From: Verticillium longisporum
Taxonomy: Eukaryota > Ascomycota > Sordariomycetes > Glomerellales > Plectosphaerellaceae
Length of the DNA: 64,000 bases
Direction: 5' to 3'
Assembly: GCA_019188255.1 (NCBI GenBank)
Contig: JAETXT010000006.1
Span: 3,038,001-3,102,000 of the forward strand
Below are positions 35,685 to 46,434 of this stretch, one piece after another. A model generated the notes under the pieces. The model worked only from the letters and a program-made list of their open reading frames with translations. It did no database searches and was not told the DNA's origin. Every line of letters starts with the position of its first letter. The stretch's first letter is position 1. The position numbers and the translations under genes are program-made.

Positions 35685-36452
35685 ATGGGCAAATTCGGAC
35701 AGGCCATGCAAGCTGGCCAGACGGCCATCGAACTGACGCGCAACGCCCAGGGCCTCGCCAACGCCGCCTCCGACTTCCGCGCCGCCGACAAGCGCGACCT
35801 CGGCCGCCAGGCCGGCCACGCCGCCTTCAGCGAGGGCGCCGAGACGGGCAAGGCCGTCGGCAAGACGTGGCTCAAGACGTTCGAGGTGATCCCGCGCCTC
35901 GTCTGCCGCGCGCTGCAGTTCGTCTTTGCGCTCATCGCGTGCGGCTTCTACGGCCACCGCGTCGACGCCGACCGCAAGGACGCCGACGCCGACGCCGACG
36001 GCAGCGGCGGCTTCGCGCCCGAGTGGCTGTTCGCCGTCGTCGTCGGCGGCCTGTCGGCCGTCACGGCCGTCGCCTTCCTCGCGGCGGCGCCGCTGAGCGC
36101 CATCCCCGTCGTCGGCAGCCGCATCAAGATGTTCAAGACGTATCGCGCCTTTGCGTGGGACGCGACGCTGTTTGTTGCGTGGATCGTCGTCTTTGGCATC
36201 ATGGCTGGCATCTTTCTCGGACGCGACAGCGATGACCCTTACAAGGGGGCCAGCACGGGCGCCATGAAGACGGCTGTGTGGGTTGACCTTGTCAATGCCA
36301 TCTTCTGGGCCGTCTCTGGCGCGTATGGCTGTTTCAAGACGTTCCTGGGGGAGAAGGCTGATCAGGCGACGGACAAGCTTGGCAAGAAGCTGTTTGAGAA
36401 GAAGCAGCCGCAGGCGCCGGCCAAGAGCGACGGGTACGCGGAGAGCGTGTGA
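35685..36452 (+). CDS. MARVEL-like four-helix membrane protein, function unknown
   Basis: One uninterrupted frame of 255 aa beginning MGKFGQAMQAGQTAIELT. The first 70 residues are hydrophilic. Four hydrophobic segments follow at about 72-88 (LVCRALQFVFALIACGFYG), 110-135, 160-182 (DATLFVAWIVVFGIMAGIFLG) and 195-212 (TAVWVDLVNAIFWAVSGAYG), and the protein ends in a Lys-rich tail. The spacing and the acidic/Trp residues in helices 3 and 4 resemble fungal MARVEL-type proteins, which organise membrane subdomains. I know no reaction for it. A short Asp-Ala repeat (DADADADG) lies in the loop after helix 1. Two TATA-like elements are upstream. The family call is tentative. Confidence 0.8.
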   Translation: MGKFGQAMQAGQTAIELTRNAQGLANAASDFRAADKRDLGRQAGHAAFSEGAETGKAVGKTWLKTFEVIPRLVCRALQFVFALIACGFYGHRVDADRKDADADADGSGGFAPEWLFAVVVGGLSAVTAVAFLAAAPLSAIPVVGSRIKMFKTYRAFAWDATLFVAWIVVFGIMAGIFLGRDSDDPYKGASTGAMKTAVWVDLVNAIFWAVSGAYGCFKTFLGEKADQATDKLGKKLFEKKQPQAPAKSDGYAESV

Positions 36453-36821
36453 GGGTTTGAAAACTCGTAGATGGCATAGAGATGGACCTAGGCGTTAGCG
36501 GATCATACTGGGTATTGACTTTTGCATTTGGGCCTTTGCGTGAAATGGAGTTGACTCTTGATCATCGCTGGGATGCAACGACAGAACTGAGGCTGGCAAG
36601 GATCATTGTGTAAGCCACCCTCCCAGCTCTAGCTCAGCCTTACGGCGCCACAAATGTACGTCACTTTGTCAGCCTCACGCTCACGCGACTTCCACGACAC
36701 CTGTTCGCTCCAGCGTGGACAAGGCCAAGTTTCCCATCCTGTGACCGCGTTCGTCCTTCTCCCCCCACGGATTAGACTTCGCTACCCGCAAAGCTCGGTT
36801 CGACGAGCAAACACCGCCATC
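36453..36821. other. Intergenic promoter segment
   Basis: 369 bp between two co-directional genes; no open frame of interest. Confidence 0.4.
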
Positions 36822-37952
36822 ATGTCTCTCACCAGGGCCAAGTATGTCTACGTCTTTACCATGAACTGTGTTGGGACCAACTAACGCTTGCCCCGTAGCG
36901 TCCGCTCCCTGGTCATCTTCTTTGGCCCCATTCTCCTCCCCAAGGCCTATGCCTACTACCAGAACCTCAAAAAGGCCCGCGCCCAGGCCGCTCTCCCGAT
37001 CCGCCCCGTCACGCGCCCGGCGCTGCGCACCATCTTCTTCCTCTCCTTCCTCGCCTTCCTTCTCGTCGTCAAGGCGACGCCGCTCTTCGCCCCCGAGAAC
37101 ATCTTCGCCTTGACGCAGTCCCGCCTGCAGATCCCCGTCGATGTCCTCTTCAACCGCCTTGCCGTCCTGCGGCCCGCCAACATCCTAACGCCCCGCGACG
37201 AGGCACTGCGCGCCCGGTTCGTCAACCTCGAGTCTCGCCTGCTCTACTTCCAGTTCGGCCCCGCCGTCATCGCAGACTGCCCCTTCTGCCGCTCCGACGA
37301 CCCCAAATCCTACGCCTACTACGCCCTGCCCGCCATCGTCGCGCCGCACCTCCTCAACCTCATCGCCCTCGCCGCCGCCGCCTCCCGCCCCTTTGCCGGC
37401 CCTCACGGCCCCCCCTGGCGAACCACCGTCACCGTGGCTTCCGCCGCCCTCGCCGCCCTCGACGTCTACCTCGTCACGGCCTACAACCCGCGCCCCAACG
37501 CCGCCGCCTTGCGCCTCGGCGACATCGACACCTTCCACTGGACGGCCCGCTCCCTGCGCCTCGTCGCCCTGGCGGCCCTGGACCTCGCCCTCGCCGCCGC
37601 CCTGTACCTCTCCTCCACGAACAGGGCCTTTGCCGCGCCGCCACCCGCCGCCGCGCGGCTCGAGCGCGTCAACCGCGCGCTCGCCACGGTCCGCAGCAAG
37701 ATGACGGCGTTTGGCATCGTCCGCAACGCCGGCGTGCGGGATGAGGGCCTGAGGAGCAGGCAGTCCGGCTACTGGGCGCACGAGGTGCGCATCATGGGCG
37801 AGGTCATGGAGGAGAGGGAGGTCGTCGAGGGCGTCAACGATGCGATCGGCAGCGGACGCGTTGATATCGAGAGGATCGAGAGGGATGCCGAGGAGTACGC
37901 GAGGAGCGTGCTACAGGCCGAGGAGGAGGCGCCTGTATCGATGGTTGGTTGA
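36822..37952 (+). CDS. Conserved-looking fungal multi-pass membrane protein, function unknown
   Basis: A 20-nt first exon (36822-36841, MSLTRA) is spliced over a 57-nt intron to 36899-37952; phases agree and give 357 aa. The N-terminus VRSLVIFFGPILLPKAYAYYQ and the segment ALRTIFFLSFLAFLLVVKATPLFAPENIF are hydrophobic. Further membrane segments lie around residues 160-185, 195-215 and 240-260. A central motif, NLESRLLYFQFGPAVIADCPFCRSDDPKSYAYYALP, contains a CPFC pair that could bind metal or form a disulfide. The C-terminal 100 residues are soluble and helical. I do not recognise a named family. The gene converges with the Rud3-like gene, 439 bp away. Confidence 0.82.
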
Positions 37953-38391
37953 GAAAACAAAAGGCCAGATCCGTGCATTCATCACGGACGTGTTACGGCA
38001 GAGAAAGGGTGACTGGAGTCACAAAATCTGTTTTAGAAGACAGGCGATGAGATAGAGAGCATGGCTCTAGAGAGCATGGCTCGTTGCATTCATTGGTCAA
38101 TTGCCGCCACCCCGCCTTTCGTGATCCTTCACCCTGCCGTACCAGCGTCATGCACACCGAGCGGCCATCATCTCGTTCCCTGCCTGACCTGACCCCGGCC
38201 GAACGGCCTCCCCTGCGTCTACCGAAAAGCACGCAACGCCATGGAATGGGTGTCCCTACCACGGGAACATTTCAAGTACTTTTCTCTTCTTGCTCTTCAC
38301 ACCCTCAACAAAACAGCGCTTTCTTTTCCTACACCTTCTGCGTGGCGGCGCTCCCTGGGGAAGGAACTCTCACGCCAGTGTCATGATGCTG
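37953..38391. other. Convergent intergenic region
   Basis: Space between two gene ends. It contains a short direct repeat, AGAGAGCATGGCTC, at about 38055-38085. No gene. Confidence 0.45.
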
Positions 38392-40289
38392 CTATGAGCC
38401 CCTCTCCGACCTCGCCGCGCTGCTCACGCTGCCCTTCCTCTCGCTGCCGTCGGCGTCTGGGCTCAGCGCCTCCTGGGCCTGCCGCTCGAGGAAGCCCGTC
38501 CAGAGATCGGCGAGCGACTCCTTGTTGGCGGCAGTGCCCGACGTCGTGTCGGTGAAGAATTCGGCGCTCAGGGACGGCGTGCTGGGCGTGCGGTGGAAGG
38601 GGGAGGCGGGGAGGCGGAGCAGGCTGCTGCCGGAGGTGGTGCCCGGCCGGGCGAGGCCGGCCTGCTCGCGCTGTTCGTCGGTCCAGTCGAGATAGCCGGC
38701 CATGACCTGGAGGATCTGGAAGCGCTTGGGGTCGGAGCGGTCGAGGGTGAGGAAGTGGAGCAAGTGGTTGGTGACGACTTGTCTGAAAGGGGGAAGCGTC
38801 AGCTACGGATCAACATATGAGCAAAATCCGTGAACAGCATACCTGTCAACATTGTCTTCGGGTTTGGTCTTCTTGAGATAGCGGAGGGCTTTGGTGAGGT
38901 GGTCGTTGAGCACAATGGCCTCGTGACGCAGCTTGCCGATGAGAAGGTTCTTCTCCTTGACCTCCTTTTCGAACGGTGCCGTGCGCTCGAGCCCCTTGGC
39001 CGCGCTCTCCCGCGCTGCCCCGGCTCCCACGGCGGGGCACGTCCGCCGCCTGGACGAGCTTCTACAGCGCCTGCAGCTGCTCTTCCGACGACTCGACCAT
39101 CTCGCGGAGCTCGCGCTTCCGCGCCTCCTGGATGTCGCTGAGCGCCTTCTGCAGGCTGTCAATGGCCTGCGACTGCTTGTCCCGGTCGGCGGCGGCTTCC
39201 TGGTAGTTCTCGCGCAGGGTGGCGACCTGTTCCTCGAGCTCCGCCGTCTTATCGACGAGGCTCTCCTTGACAGAGCGCTCCTCCATGGCGATGACCTCCC
39301 ACTCGCCCATGGCATTCGTCGTCGTCTCGACCTCCTGCTTGAGGTTCGACACGAGCTTGGCCATCTCGTCCCGCTCCTTGACCCAGTTCTGCTGCGACAG
39401 GTTGCTGCGGCTGCGCAGACTCGTGACCTCCCGCGTTGCATCTTGCAGCTCCTCCCGGAGCTTCGCCAGCTCGCCCTCGGACGACTTGGCGCCGTTCTGC
39501 AGCTCGGCGTTCTGGGACTCGATCTGCGCCTCGAGGTCCTCGATGCGCTCCTTTGCCTCTTCGAGCTCGGCGCGGTCGCGCTTCAGACGCTCGCCGAGGG
39601 TCGACTTGAGGTGGTTGACCCGCTCGAGGAGGCCCTCGTACTGCTCTTCGGCGTGCTCCTTGGCGCTCGTCGCCGCCTCGAGCTCCGTCCTCAGCTGCGC
39701 CGTGTCTTGGTCGTTGGCTTCTGGTTTTGGTGCTGCCTCGAGCTGTTTTCGTAGCTGTTCCACCTCGGCCTTGAGAGCATCCCTCTCCCTTGCGAGGGCG
39801 TCAAACGCGGCGGTCGACTGCACGTTCGTCGTGTCGGCCGCGGCGACGGCGGGCTTCGCTATTGGGGGTTCGCATGGCCGTTGCCGTCTTGCGCGTCATT
39901 GTGGCCGTTGACCTTTGGTGTCGCCTCGTCGGGCTGCTCAGCCGCCTCCTCTGGTTGTGATGTCGCCTGATTGTTCCATCAGTATCATAGCACGATATCA
40001 TCAGACGGTGCAATCGTGTTACCTCGACAGGCGTCTCTGGCTCATCTTCACGTTCATCGGCGTCGCGTTGCGGCGCGGCAACGTCTACAGGCACGACATC
40101 CTTAACCTTGTTGGCGTTCTTCTTCTTGTTGTTCTTCTTCTTCTTGCCTGCAAATGCGGGTCCCATTAACACACGATGTACATCCGCGAGACTGCGGTGG
40201 GGGGGGAGCGGGTGTGTGTGCCCTGGACAATGGGAGGGCGTACCTGACGGCGTGGAGACGGGATCCGTACTCGGTGCGGGAGTCGACAT
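38392..40289 (-). CDS. RUD3: Rud3-like golgin with C-terminal GRAB (GRIP-related) domain; frame interrupted
   Basis: Exons 40289-40244, 40147-40023, 39966-38843 and 38782-38392. The N-terminus is short and Lys/Asn-rich (KKKKNNKKKNANKVKD). A coiled coil of about 260 residues follows (LEEAKERIEDLEAQIESQN and similar), then the conserved end: PFEKEVKEKNLLIGKLRHEAI, HLTKALRYLKK, VVTNHLLHFLTLDRSDPKRF, QILQVMAGYLDWTDEQREQAGLARPG. In yeast Rud3 this region binds Arf1 at the cis-Golgi, where the protein tethers vesicles. Three problems interrupt the frame. A one-base slip occurs at a run of five G at 39864-39868, a TAG stop at 39062-39064 sits where Gln fits, and a further slip occurs at about 39010-39055. 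The parts on each side are well conserved, so either the assembly is wrong or the gene is newly broken. Confidence 0.8.
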
Positions 40290-41551
40290 GATGGGCAGCT
40301 AAGCGCTACATCGAGAGGCGAAGCGAAGGCTCGATTCGGCGTGGGCAATCGTCAAATGTGTCCTGCTGCGAGGTTCTGCGAGACGGAGACGGCGTACGTG
40401 GAGCATGCGCGACGTTCCATGTACAATGTACAATGTACCTACTACATGTACCTAACCTTACACGAGACGTGGAAGGGTCTGGTTAGTCATCGCGCCAACC
40501 GCGCCAGCTCGATGGATGAACCCTGGTCTTGGACCAGGCACCCCAACAAAGGGACAGCCCCTGGCATGCTGTACACACCACCTACATACAAGACGGCTGG
40601 TTAGACTGGATTCGTGAAGGTCAAATTGCCAACCGCTTGTCGAGTATCTGGCCTCAGGACCACACCAGATGCGGCCACAATGGTCAACTTCCCACGTTCG
40701 TCTTGTTCTTGGTGTCTGGAGTAAGGGCCGTGGCGTGTAGCCAATGGGGCGCGCTCATGTACCATGAATGAGGCATCGCCATGAAAGGGGTCTTGCCGCA
40801 TGGGTGATGCCAACATACTGATGCCTTAAGACTCGGGATGGATGTCATGAATTTCAATGGCCTACGGTGTCCAGGCGGGCCCATTCACCCGGACCTACCT
40901 CGACGACTCATTCATCCAAGTTATCTCTCGGTGGTGGACTGCACGGCAACGTCAAGCGATGTCTTTTACCGTAGGATCATGAAAAGGATTCTCAGCCAGC
41001 TTTTTACTCTACAAGAAGGCTGCGACGTCGCTTAGAATGAAGATGGGGGCTCGCCACCGGATCCCGTCGTCTTGAAGCTCTCTAGCTGCCCGAAGGGATC
41101 TCTTTCAACCTAAGACTTCTGCATTGTCAGAGCCCTCTCAGTCCGCTAGACCAGTGACGCGGCCGAGGAGCAGTGCGCTGAATGTGAGAGCAATTGCAAC
41201 AAGGAGCTTACACCACGATACATAGCGGCATGCACATTGGCTTTTACAAGTACTCATCAGAGTCGGCAATGGTGCTGCTGTCTACGAGACAACACTTGCG
41301 AGATGATGCTGGACGGGTGATGCATTGGGCTCAGTACCTAAAAGACCATGCCCTGCCCTTTTTCATGCGAGCGGTACCAGCTTGGCATCTTTTTCATTTT
41401 TGGTACTCAATTCGGACCGAGCGGTGTCTATATCCAGCATTAACTGCCGACTATAAGTTTCACCGCCCAATAGTCGACCGCCAAAGTGGCTACATACCAA
41501 GTCTCGCTAGCCAATACATGTCTACAGGTCAACTATAGATCATGGCTGCGC
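40290..41551. other. Intergenic, no gene seen
   Basis: Includes a short ATGTACA-type repeat at about 40419-40455. No open frame with recognisable protein. Confidence 0.45.
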
Positions 41552-42746
41552 TCAGATCTGGCTCTTCTGAAGGTTTGGATGAACCTTTTGAGGCTTGGAT
41601 GGTATGTAAGACACTGCACTCATCCAGGGGCCGAACCGAATCTGTGACTCGACAGGGTTGAGTTTCGATCGCTTCCGCTTAATATGTCCAAGCTGTAGTG
41701 GCTTGCCATCGTCGTTCCACAGGCAATGCGACCCGAGACCCATCTCACGGCCAAGCTTGGCGGCTCCAACAGTCGAGGCCGATGTGAATAGAGAATGCGG
41801 TCTTGCAACTCGACTGGGAGCGAGTTCAGTAACGTGGCCCGCTGCGGGCGTCTAGTCATCCAGAGAAGAAGCTCGATGGCCCGGCTTGTTGGGGGGTTCC
41901 GGCCGTCGAATAGTGCCGCTGGTTGTGTTCCTTCCATCTCTCCATCTCCCGTAAGTCGGACACTTGCGACCTGTCGAAGATTGAGAAGAGCGTACGCGGT
42001 GCTCCGTCGCAGTGTTGCAGGCTGCGTTGCAGTTTGCAAGGTGAAGTGGCGTCGTATCTCTCGAGACCACTGTTCAGATCTTGGACCAGCACGAACCAGG
42101 ACTCGCCGGCCTGGACGAACTTGGAGGCAGGCTTTTGCCACTCTGGCAGGTCACAGACGAATGCATAAGGTCCTCCCGGGCTGCGATCCCAACCGGTTGG
42201 CTCTACTACCGTGAAGTCAAGGGCGGCGATGCGAATTGTGGCGATTGCCAGTTTGAGAAATGTTTCTTGGTTGTACGAGTGTCGGAGTATGTGTCTCCAT
42301 GTATGCCCAAAATCTTGCAAGATTCTTCCCACAAAGGACTTTTCTCTTGAGAGGTCGCCGACATCCAAGTTCCAGCATGGAATCGACAGATCGCCGGAAA
42401 ATGCCGATGCTGTCGGAGCCGGGAACGGTGTTACGGGGAGGAAGTCGTCCACCAACAGAGCGCGGCGGCACGCAAGCTCCAGAGGTACTGTGGAGGAGCC
42501 AGACCGCTTATTTCGACTCAGCACACCTCGGTCCAGATCGAAGACCCATGTACTGTCATGAAGACTATCTCGCCGGTCGCCGAATGAATTCACAATGTCA
42601 TATACTTCAGACCAGCAGGCTTGGATACCCTCTCGTAAAGTGGTAAATAGCTGGCCTACGGGTTGTGAGATGTTGTCCCCGAGGCGGTTGGGCCAGCAGT
42701 TTGGCAGTGTACTTACTTGTGAATCACCTTTGTTTCGGCCTACCAT
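41552..42746 (-). pseudogene. Frameshifted gene of unknown function, fungal F-box-like family
   Basis: A 296-codon minus-strand frame (42746-41856) reads as ordinary protein, for example DLSREKSFVGRILQDFGHTWRHILRHS and VCDLPEWQKPASKFVQAGESWFVLVQDLNSGLERYD. It then continues in a second frame with TRRPQRATLLNSLPVELQDRIL (F-box-like LPVELQD) and in a third with VGAAKLGREMGLGSHCLWNDDGKPLQL and KRSKLNPVESQIRFGPWMSAVSYI. The two frame changes, at about 41880-41930 and 41775-41790, are each consistent with one lost base, and no intron fits. I recall similar C-terminal motifs (LPxELQD, VESQIxFG) in unnamed proteins of plant-associated fungi, but no function. It could be a true pseudogene or suffer the same base losses as other genes here. 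Start unverified. Confidence 0.55.
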
Positions 42747-43465
42747 GAGACTGGCGAACTCGTCAAAACAGCGCGCATCGGAGGCATCGGACTTCCAGTA
42801 GCCCTGCTAGAGTATAGGGTCTGTGACGAGACTGTAAGCAATGCTACCGATGGGAGGAAAAAGACCGCAGTCTTGCTGCCCACCTTGCTTCAAGTAAAAC
42901 AAGGCACCCATATCTATTGTTCAGCGCCCTGGAGGGAGAGGGTCGGTGGGTGGATTTGTTGCCAGTGCTGGAATAGTGCACTCACTCGGCACCCAAACGG
43001 TCCCTAAGCCTGTCCATCCACCCCCGTCGCTTAGTCACAATCCTTATCGGGTTGCTGGTGCTGGGTTTTTAGCCAGCCTCATGGATCCCTCTTTGGACTT
43101 TTCCTCTTTTCTTCTTCATACATATATTTACTCTTCGCTTGAGGGATGTGAGGAGAACCACACTCAAGTGCCTTTTCCGCGCTCGAGCTGAAGTAGACAG
43201 ATACCCTGCCCTTTATAATCCCAGTGCTTGCCCGGTTTTCCACGGGTGCAAGGGGTTCGCTATGAGCATACATACCAGAAACATCATCGCCATCGCTCTG
43301 TGACTGCAACGGCTCGAATGGCCGGATCAAAACTGTCCACATGCAACTGCGCTGTTTCCAACGTCTGCAATTGACCGAAAATGTTGAAGAATATCATAAC
43401 CCGTGCAAAAATGAGTTCCCCCAAACTCCAAATCTACAAAGCACCCCTCACTATTTCATTCGCGT
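42747..43465. other. Intergenic, no gene seen
   Basis: Between two minus-strand genes; short open frames only. Confidence 0.4.
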
Positions 43466-44867
43466 TCATGCCTTGGCCTTCTTCGCCTTCTTGCCCTTCG
43501 CTTTGGACACCTTAGGCTTTCCCACAGCCGCAGCTTCTTCCATGGTCGCGACGGCAGTTGCGTCCTCCACCGCAGGAGCGGCCTCGACAGCCTTGCCCTC
43601 CTCCGCACCCTCGGCGGCGACAGCCTCGAGCGCGGCAGGCGCAGGAGCTTGCTTCAGCGCGGGAGCCTCAAACTCATATCCGAGCTCCTTTAGCTTCTCT
43701 GCGCGCTCCAGCCGCCGCTTCTCCTCCCTGGAGATCTTCTCGACCCAGGCCGACTCGCTTAACGGACGAGCGAGCCTGTTGCCCATGATCTTGCCCCACG
43801 GCGTCTTCTTGAACCGCCTGTTGGCTCCCTTCCAGATGTCGGCGTGCAGCTGATCACGGGGCACGAGCTTAACGCGCAGGATGTGGCCGAACAGGAGGTA
43901 AGAGTTCATGGTGCGGGCCGCAATGTCGGCATCACTCTCAGACTTGAACTCGATGAAGGCGTAGTGCTTGGACTTTCCAGTGTGCTTGTTCCTTGACAGG
44001 CGCAGTTTGGTCACCTGCAAATGAGGATTAGTTGTCTGCAGAAACGGGGAGCGGTGAGGTGAGAAGAACGTACGGGTCCAAACTGGTTGAAGTACGAACG
44101 CAGCTCATGCTCGTAGAAACTGCACAGACTGTCAGCATTCATTCATTTTTTTGGCGAACGCGATGGTGAATCATACCTGTGAGGCAGGCGACCAACGTAG
44201 ATGACACCAGGCTCGTCCTTGGCGGCATTCTTGCTCGCGGCCAATGCCTTCTTCTCCTTCTTGGACAGCTTGGGGATCTTGCCGACATCCTGACCAGTCT
44301 TGAAATCAGATCCCTTGTCGGTCTGGCCAGTCTCCTCAGAATCAGAGTCAAGACCCGCGGCCAGAGCCTGGAGCTCAGCATCGACCTCGCCATCGTCCTC
44401 CGACGCGTCATCCTCGAAGGGAATGACCGCCTCCTCCGCCGACTCGACAACGGTCTCCTTGGGCTCTTCCTTGGGCTCTGCGATCTTGACCTTCTTGGCG
44501 ACCTTCTTCTTCTCCTTGACGGTGGGGGCGGACTCGGCTGCAACCTCGGTTTCGACATCGGCCTTGACCTCAGTTTCGGTCTGCTTCTTCGGCTTGGCCG
44601 CGGCCTTGACGGGCTTCTGCTTCTTGGGGGCGACAGGCGAACTCTCCTCAGCGGCTAAAGCGACACGTGGTTAATTGATTGTCGGGTAAAACGGTGCTGA
44701 CTTTTGTGCGAGACAGACCCTTGCGCTTCGTCACCTTCTCGACCTTCTTCACAACAGGCTCCGCGACATTCGTCTTGGCTGGGGCACAATTAGCTGTTTT
44801 GACCCATATGACAGTCTTTCGGGGGGATGCGACGCGTACACTTTCGCTTTCTAAGTTCGGGGGCCAT
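43466..44867 (-). CDS. NOP15: Nop15-like nucleolar RRM protein (60S ribosome assembly)
   Basis: Five exons, 44867-44840, 44778-44719, 44654-44177, 44119-44074 and 44014-43466, agree in phase and give 386 aa. A Lys/Glu-rich low-complexity half (residues 1-180) precedes one RRM: [31 protein letters not shown] (RNP2 IYVGRL) and GKSKHYAFIEFKSESDADIAARTMNSYLLFGHILRVKLVP (RNP1 KHYAFIEF). The DQLHADIWKGANRRFKKTPW segment after the RRM is diagnostic of Nop15/NIFK. In yeast Nop15 joins pre-60S particles and is needed for ITS2 processing. The C-terminus is an Ala/Glu linker ending in KAKGKKAKKAKA. The first exon is only 28 nt. The gene is divergent from SMN, 745 bp between starts. Confidence 0.93.
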
Positions 44868-45612
44868 TTTGGACGTGTCGTGGGGTTGTCGTGGGTTCTA
44901 TCACATCAATGTTCTGAAGATACCGTCGACCTCTGCACTTGCGGCGTGGCTGGCGAACAATAACCAAAGAAAAATTTCCAGGTTCTGCCATCCATGTGCA
45001 GCTAACCCGACCCTTTGTGGGAAGCGGTGTGGCAAGCCCCCTCTAGTCCCTCCTCCCAGCGGCGTTCTTCAGTGGGGAGCACCTCGACGGGCAGGAAGCA
45101 CTGACCTCTCCTGCCACTGCCACCTGCGATTAGGTACCTTATGCAGGAGCCACCACGGGAGAACTGAACCACCCTGAGCCGCCCTGAATCTCTCGTCCAG
45201 TCTATTCACGAAGAGCTGCCTCCATCCTCTGTCTGCCTATTGACCTTCATGGGCGGCATTGCAGCAAAGACAACAGACACATCAACAATCCCTTGGCAAT
45301 TCAAACATTTATAGCATTTTCTGGGCTCGACAGACGGACCGCTCTTCTCGCCTGTCAAAGCGCACCCCTCCACCCAAGGCACACACAGCCTTCAGTGCAT
45401 CCACGTGAAGGCTTTGGCCTCATTCATTCAGCCCCCGCACCGCCCAACTTTTGTAGAACTAAGCTCGCAACTCTGATCCGCCAGAACATTTCAAGAATTT
45501 GACGCCTATCTCGGCCAGCACACCAAGCCTCATCAACCCAGTCAATGTGATTGACCGCCGACCACCTGACTTGTCAACAACTGACTCGGTCCGGCCTCAG
45601 ACCTTACCCGCG
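44868..45612. promoter_or_regulatory. Divergent promoter region of NOP15 and SMN
   Basis: 745 bp between start codons. A GGTACCTTA motif is at about 45135. A 38-codon in-frame extension upstream of the SMN start (from 45499) is open, but the family starts near the chosen ATG. Confidence 0.5.
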
Positions 45613-46434
45613 ATGACAGTCTCGGAAGACCAGTTAACCCACGAGGAGGTGTGGGATGATTCGGCCCTCATCGACTCCTGGAATGAAGCTTTGGACGAAT
45701 ACAAGGCACGTCAGAACCGCGCTTTGGTCCCCTCGACCAACAGGAGCGACCCCCACCTAGTTCGCTTTGCATGGCGACTGACTACTCCGTGAAGAAATAT
45801 CATAGCATTCACGCCAAGGGAGGCAAACTGGCAGACCTAGAGCCGCGCGCGTCTACCACCTCGAAGTAGGTCCCAACCTCCCTGTCACGGGCCCCCTTCT
45901 CTATCAACAGTCAACTCTAATGGTGATCATGGCAGGATCCTCAAGACCTTGCAGTCAGAAACGCGGAAAGGCGATCAGCCAGCTGAGGCAGATCTGCCAC
46001 CCGGTGGCGTGGAAGAACCCCATAAAGTCAGTCAAGTCCTGGCCCCGTGGTATCCGCAACCCTGCGGGCATCCTGTTGAGGCCACTGAGGGTTGGCCTGG
46101 CCTTCCTCCATGTGGCTCAGCTGTCCCAGCCTGTTTGCTGACGCGCGTGGTCGCTGTAGGTCACCCCTGGAACTGCGCCCCCAACAGCACTCGTGTCGGA
46201 GTCGAGGGACACTCCAGGAGATGCGACGGCAGTGGCACCCCCACAGGTGCTGCTTGGAACAGGTAGGTTCTCGCACTCTGCTGCTTGCCGAGCTTCGCTA
46301 TCGGGCGGCTGACGACAAGGATAGTGCAAGATGAGGGTCTCAAGAAACTTCTTATGTCGTGGTACTACGCGGGGTACTACACAGGGCTGTATGAGGGGCA
46401 GCAGCAGCAGCGTACACAGCCGAGCGCACCGTGA
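45613..46434 (+). CDS. SMN1: SMN (survival motor neuron) homologue
   Basis: Exon 1 (45613-45705) encodes THEEVWDDSALIDSWNEALDEYK and exon 2 (45795-45865) begins KYHSIHAKGG. Together they form the Gemin2-binding N-terminus of SMN. The last exon (46325-46434) encodes DEGLKKLLMSWYYAGYYTGLYEGQQQ, the YG box that drives SMN self-association. Exon 3 starts at 45936 and the next donor is 46263 (phase fits the last exon). The SMN complex loads Sm proteins onto snRNAs. As in other fungi and in fission yeast, no Tudor domain is present. Intron 1 is GC-AG: its donor is GCACGT. Between about 46080 and 46160 the frame must change by one; either a short intron ending at GCTGTAG (46159) or lost bases would do it, and I could not decide. 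Total length is therefore uncertain (about 190-210 aa). Confidence 0.85.
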
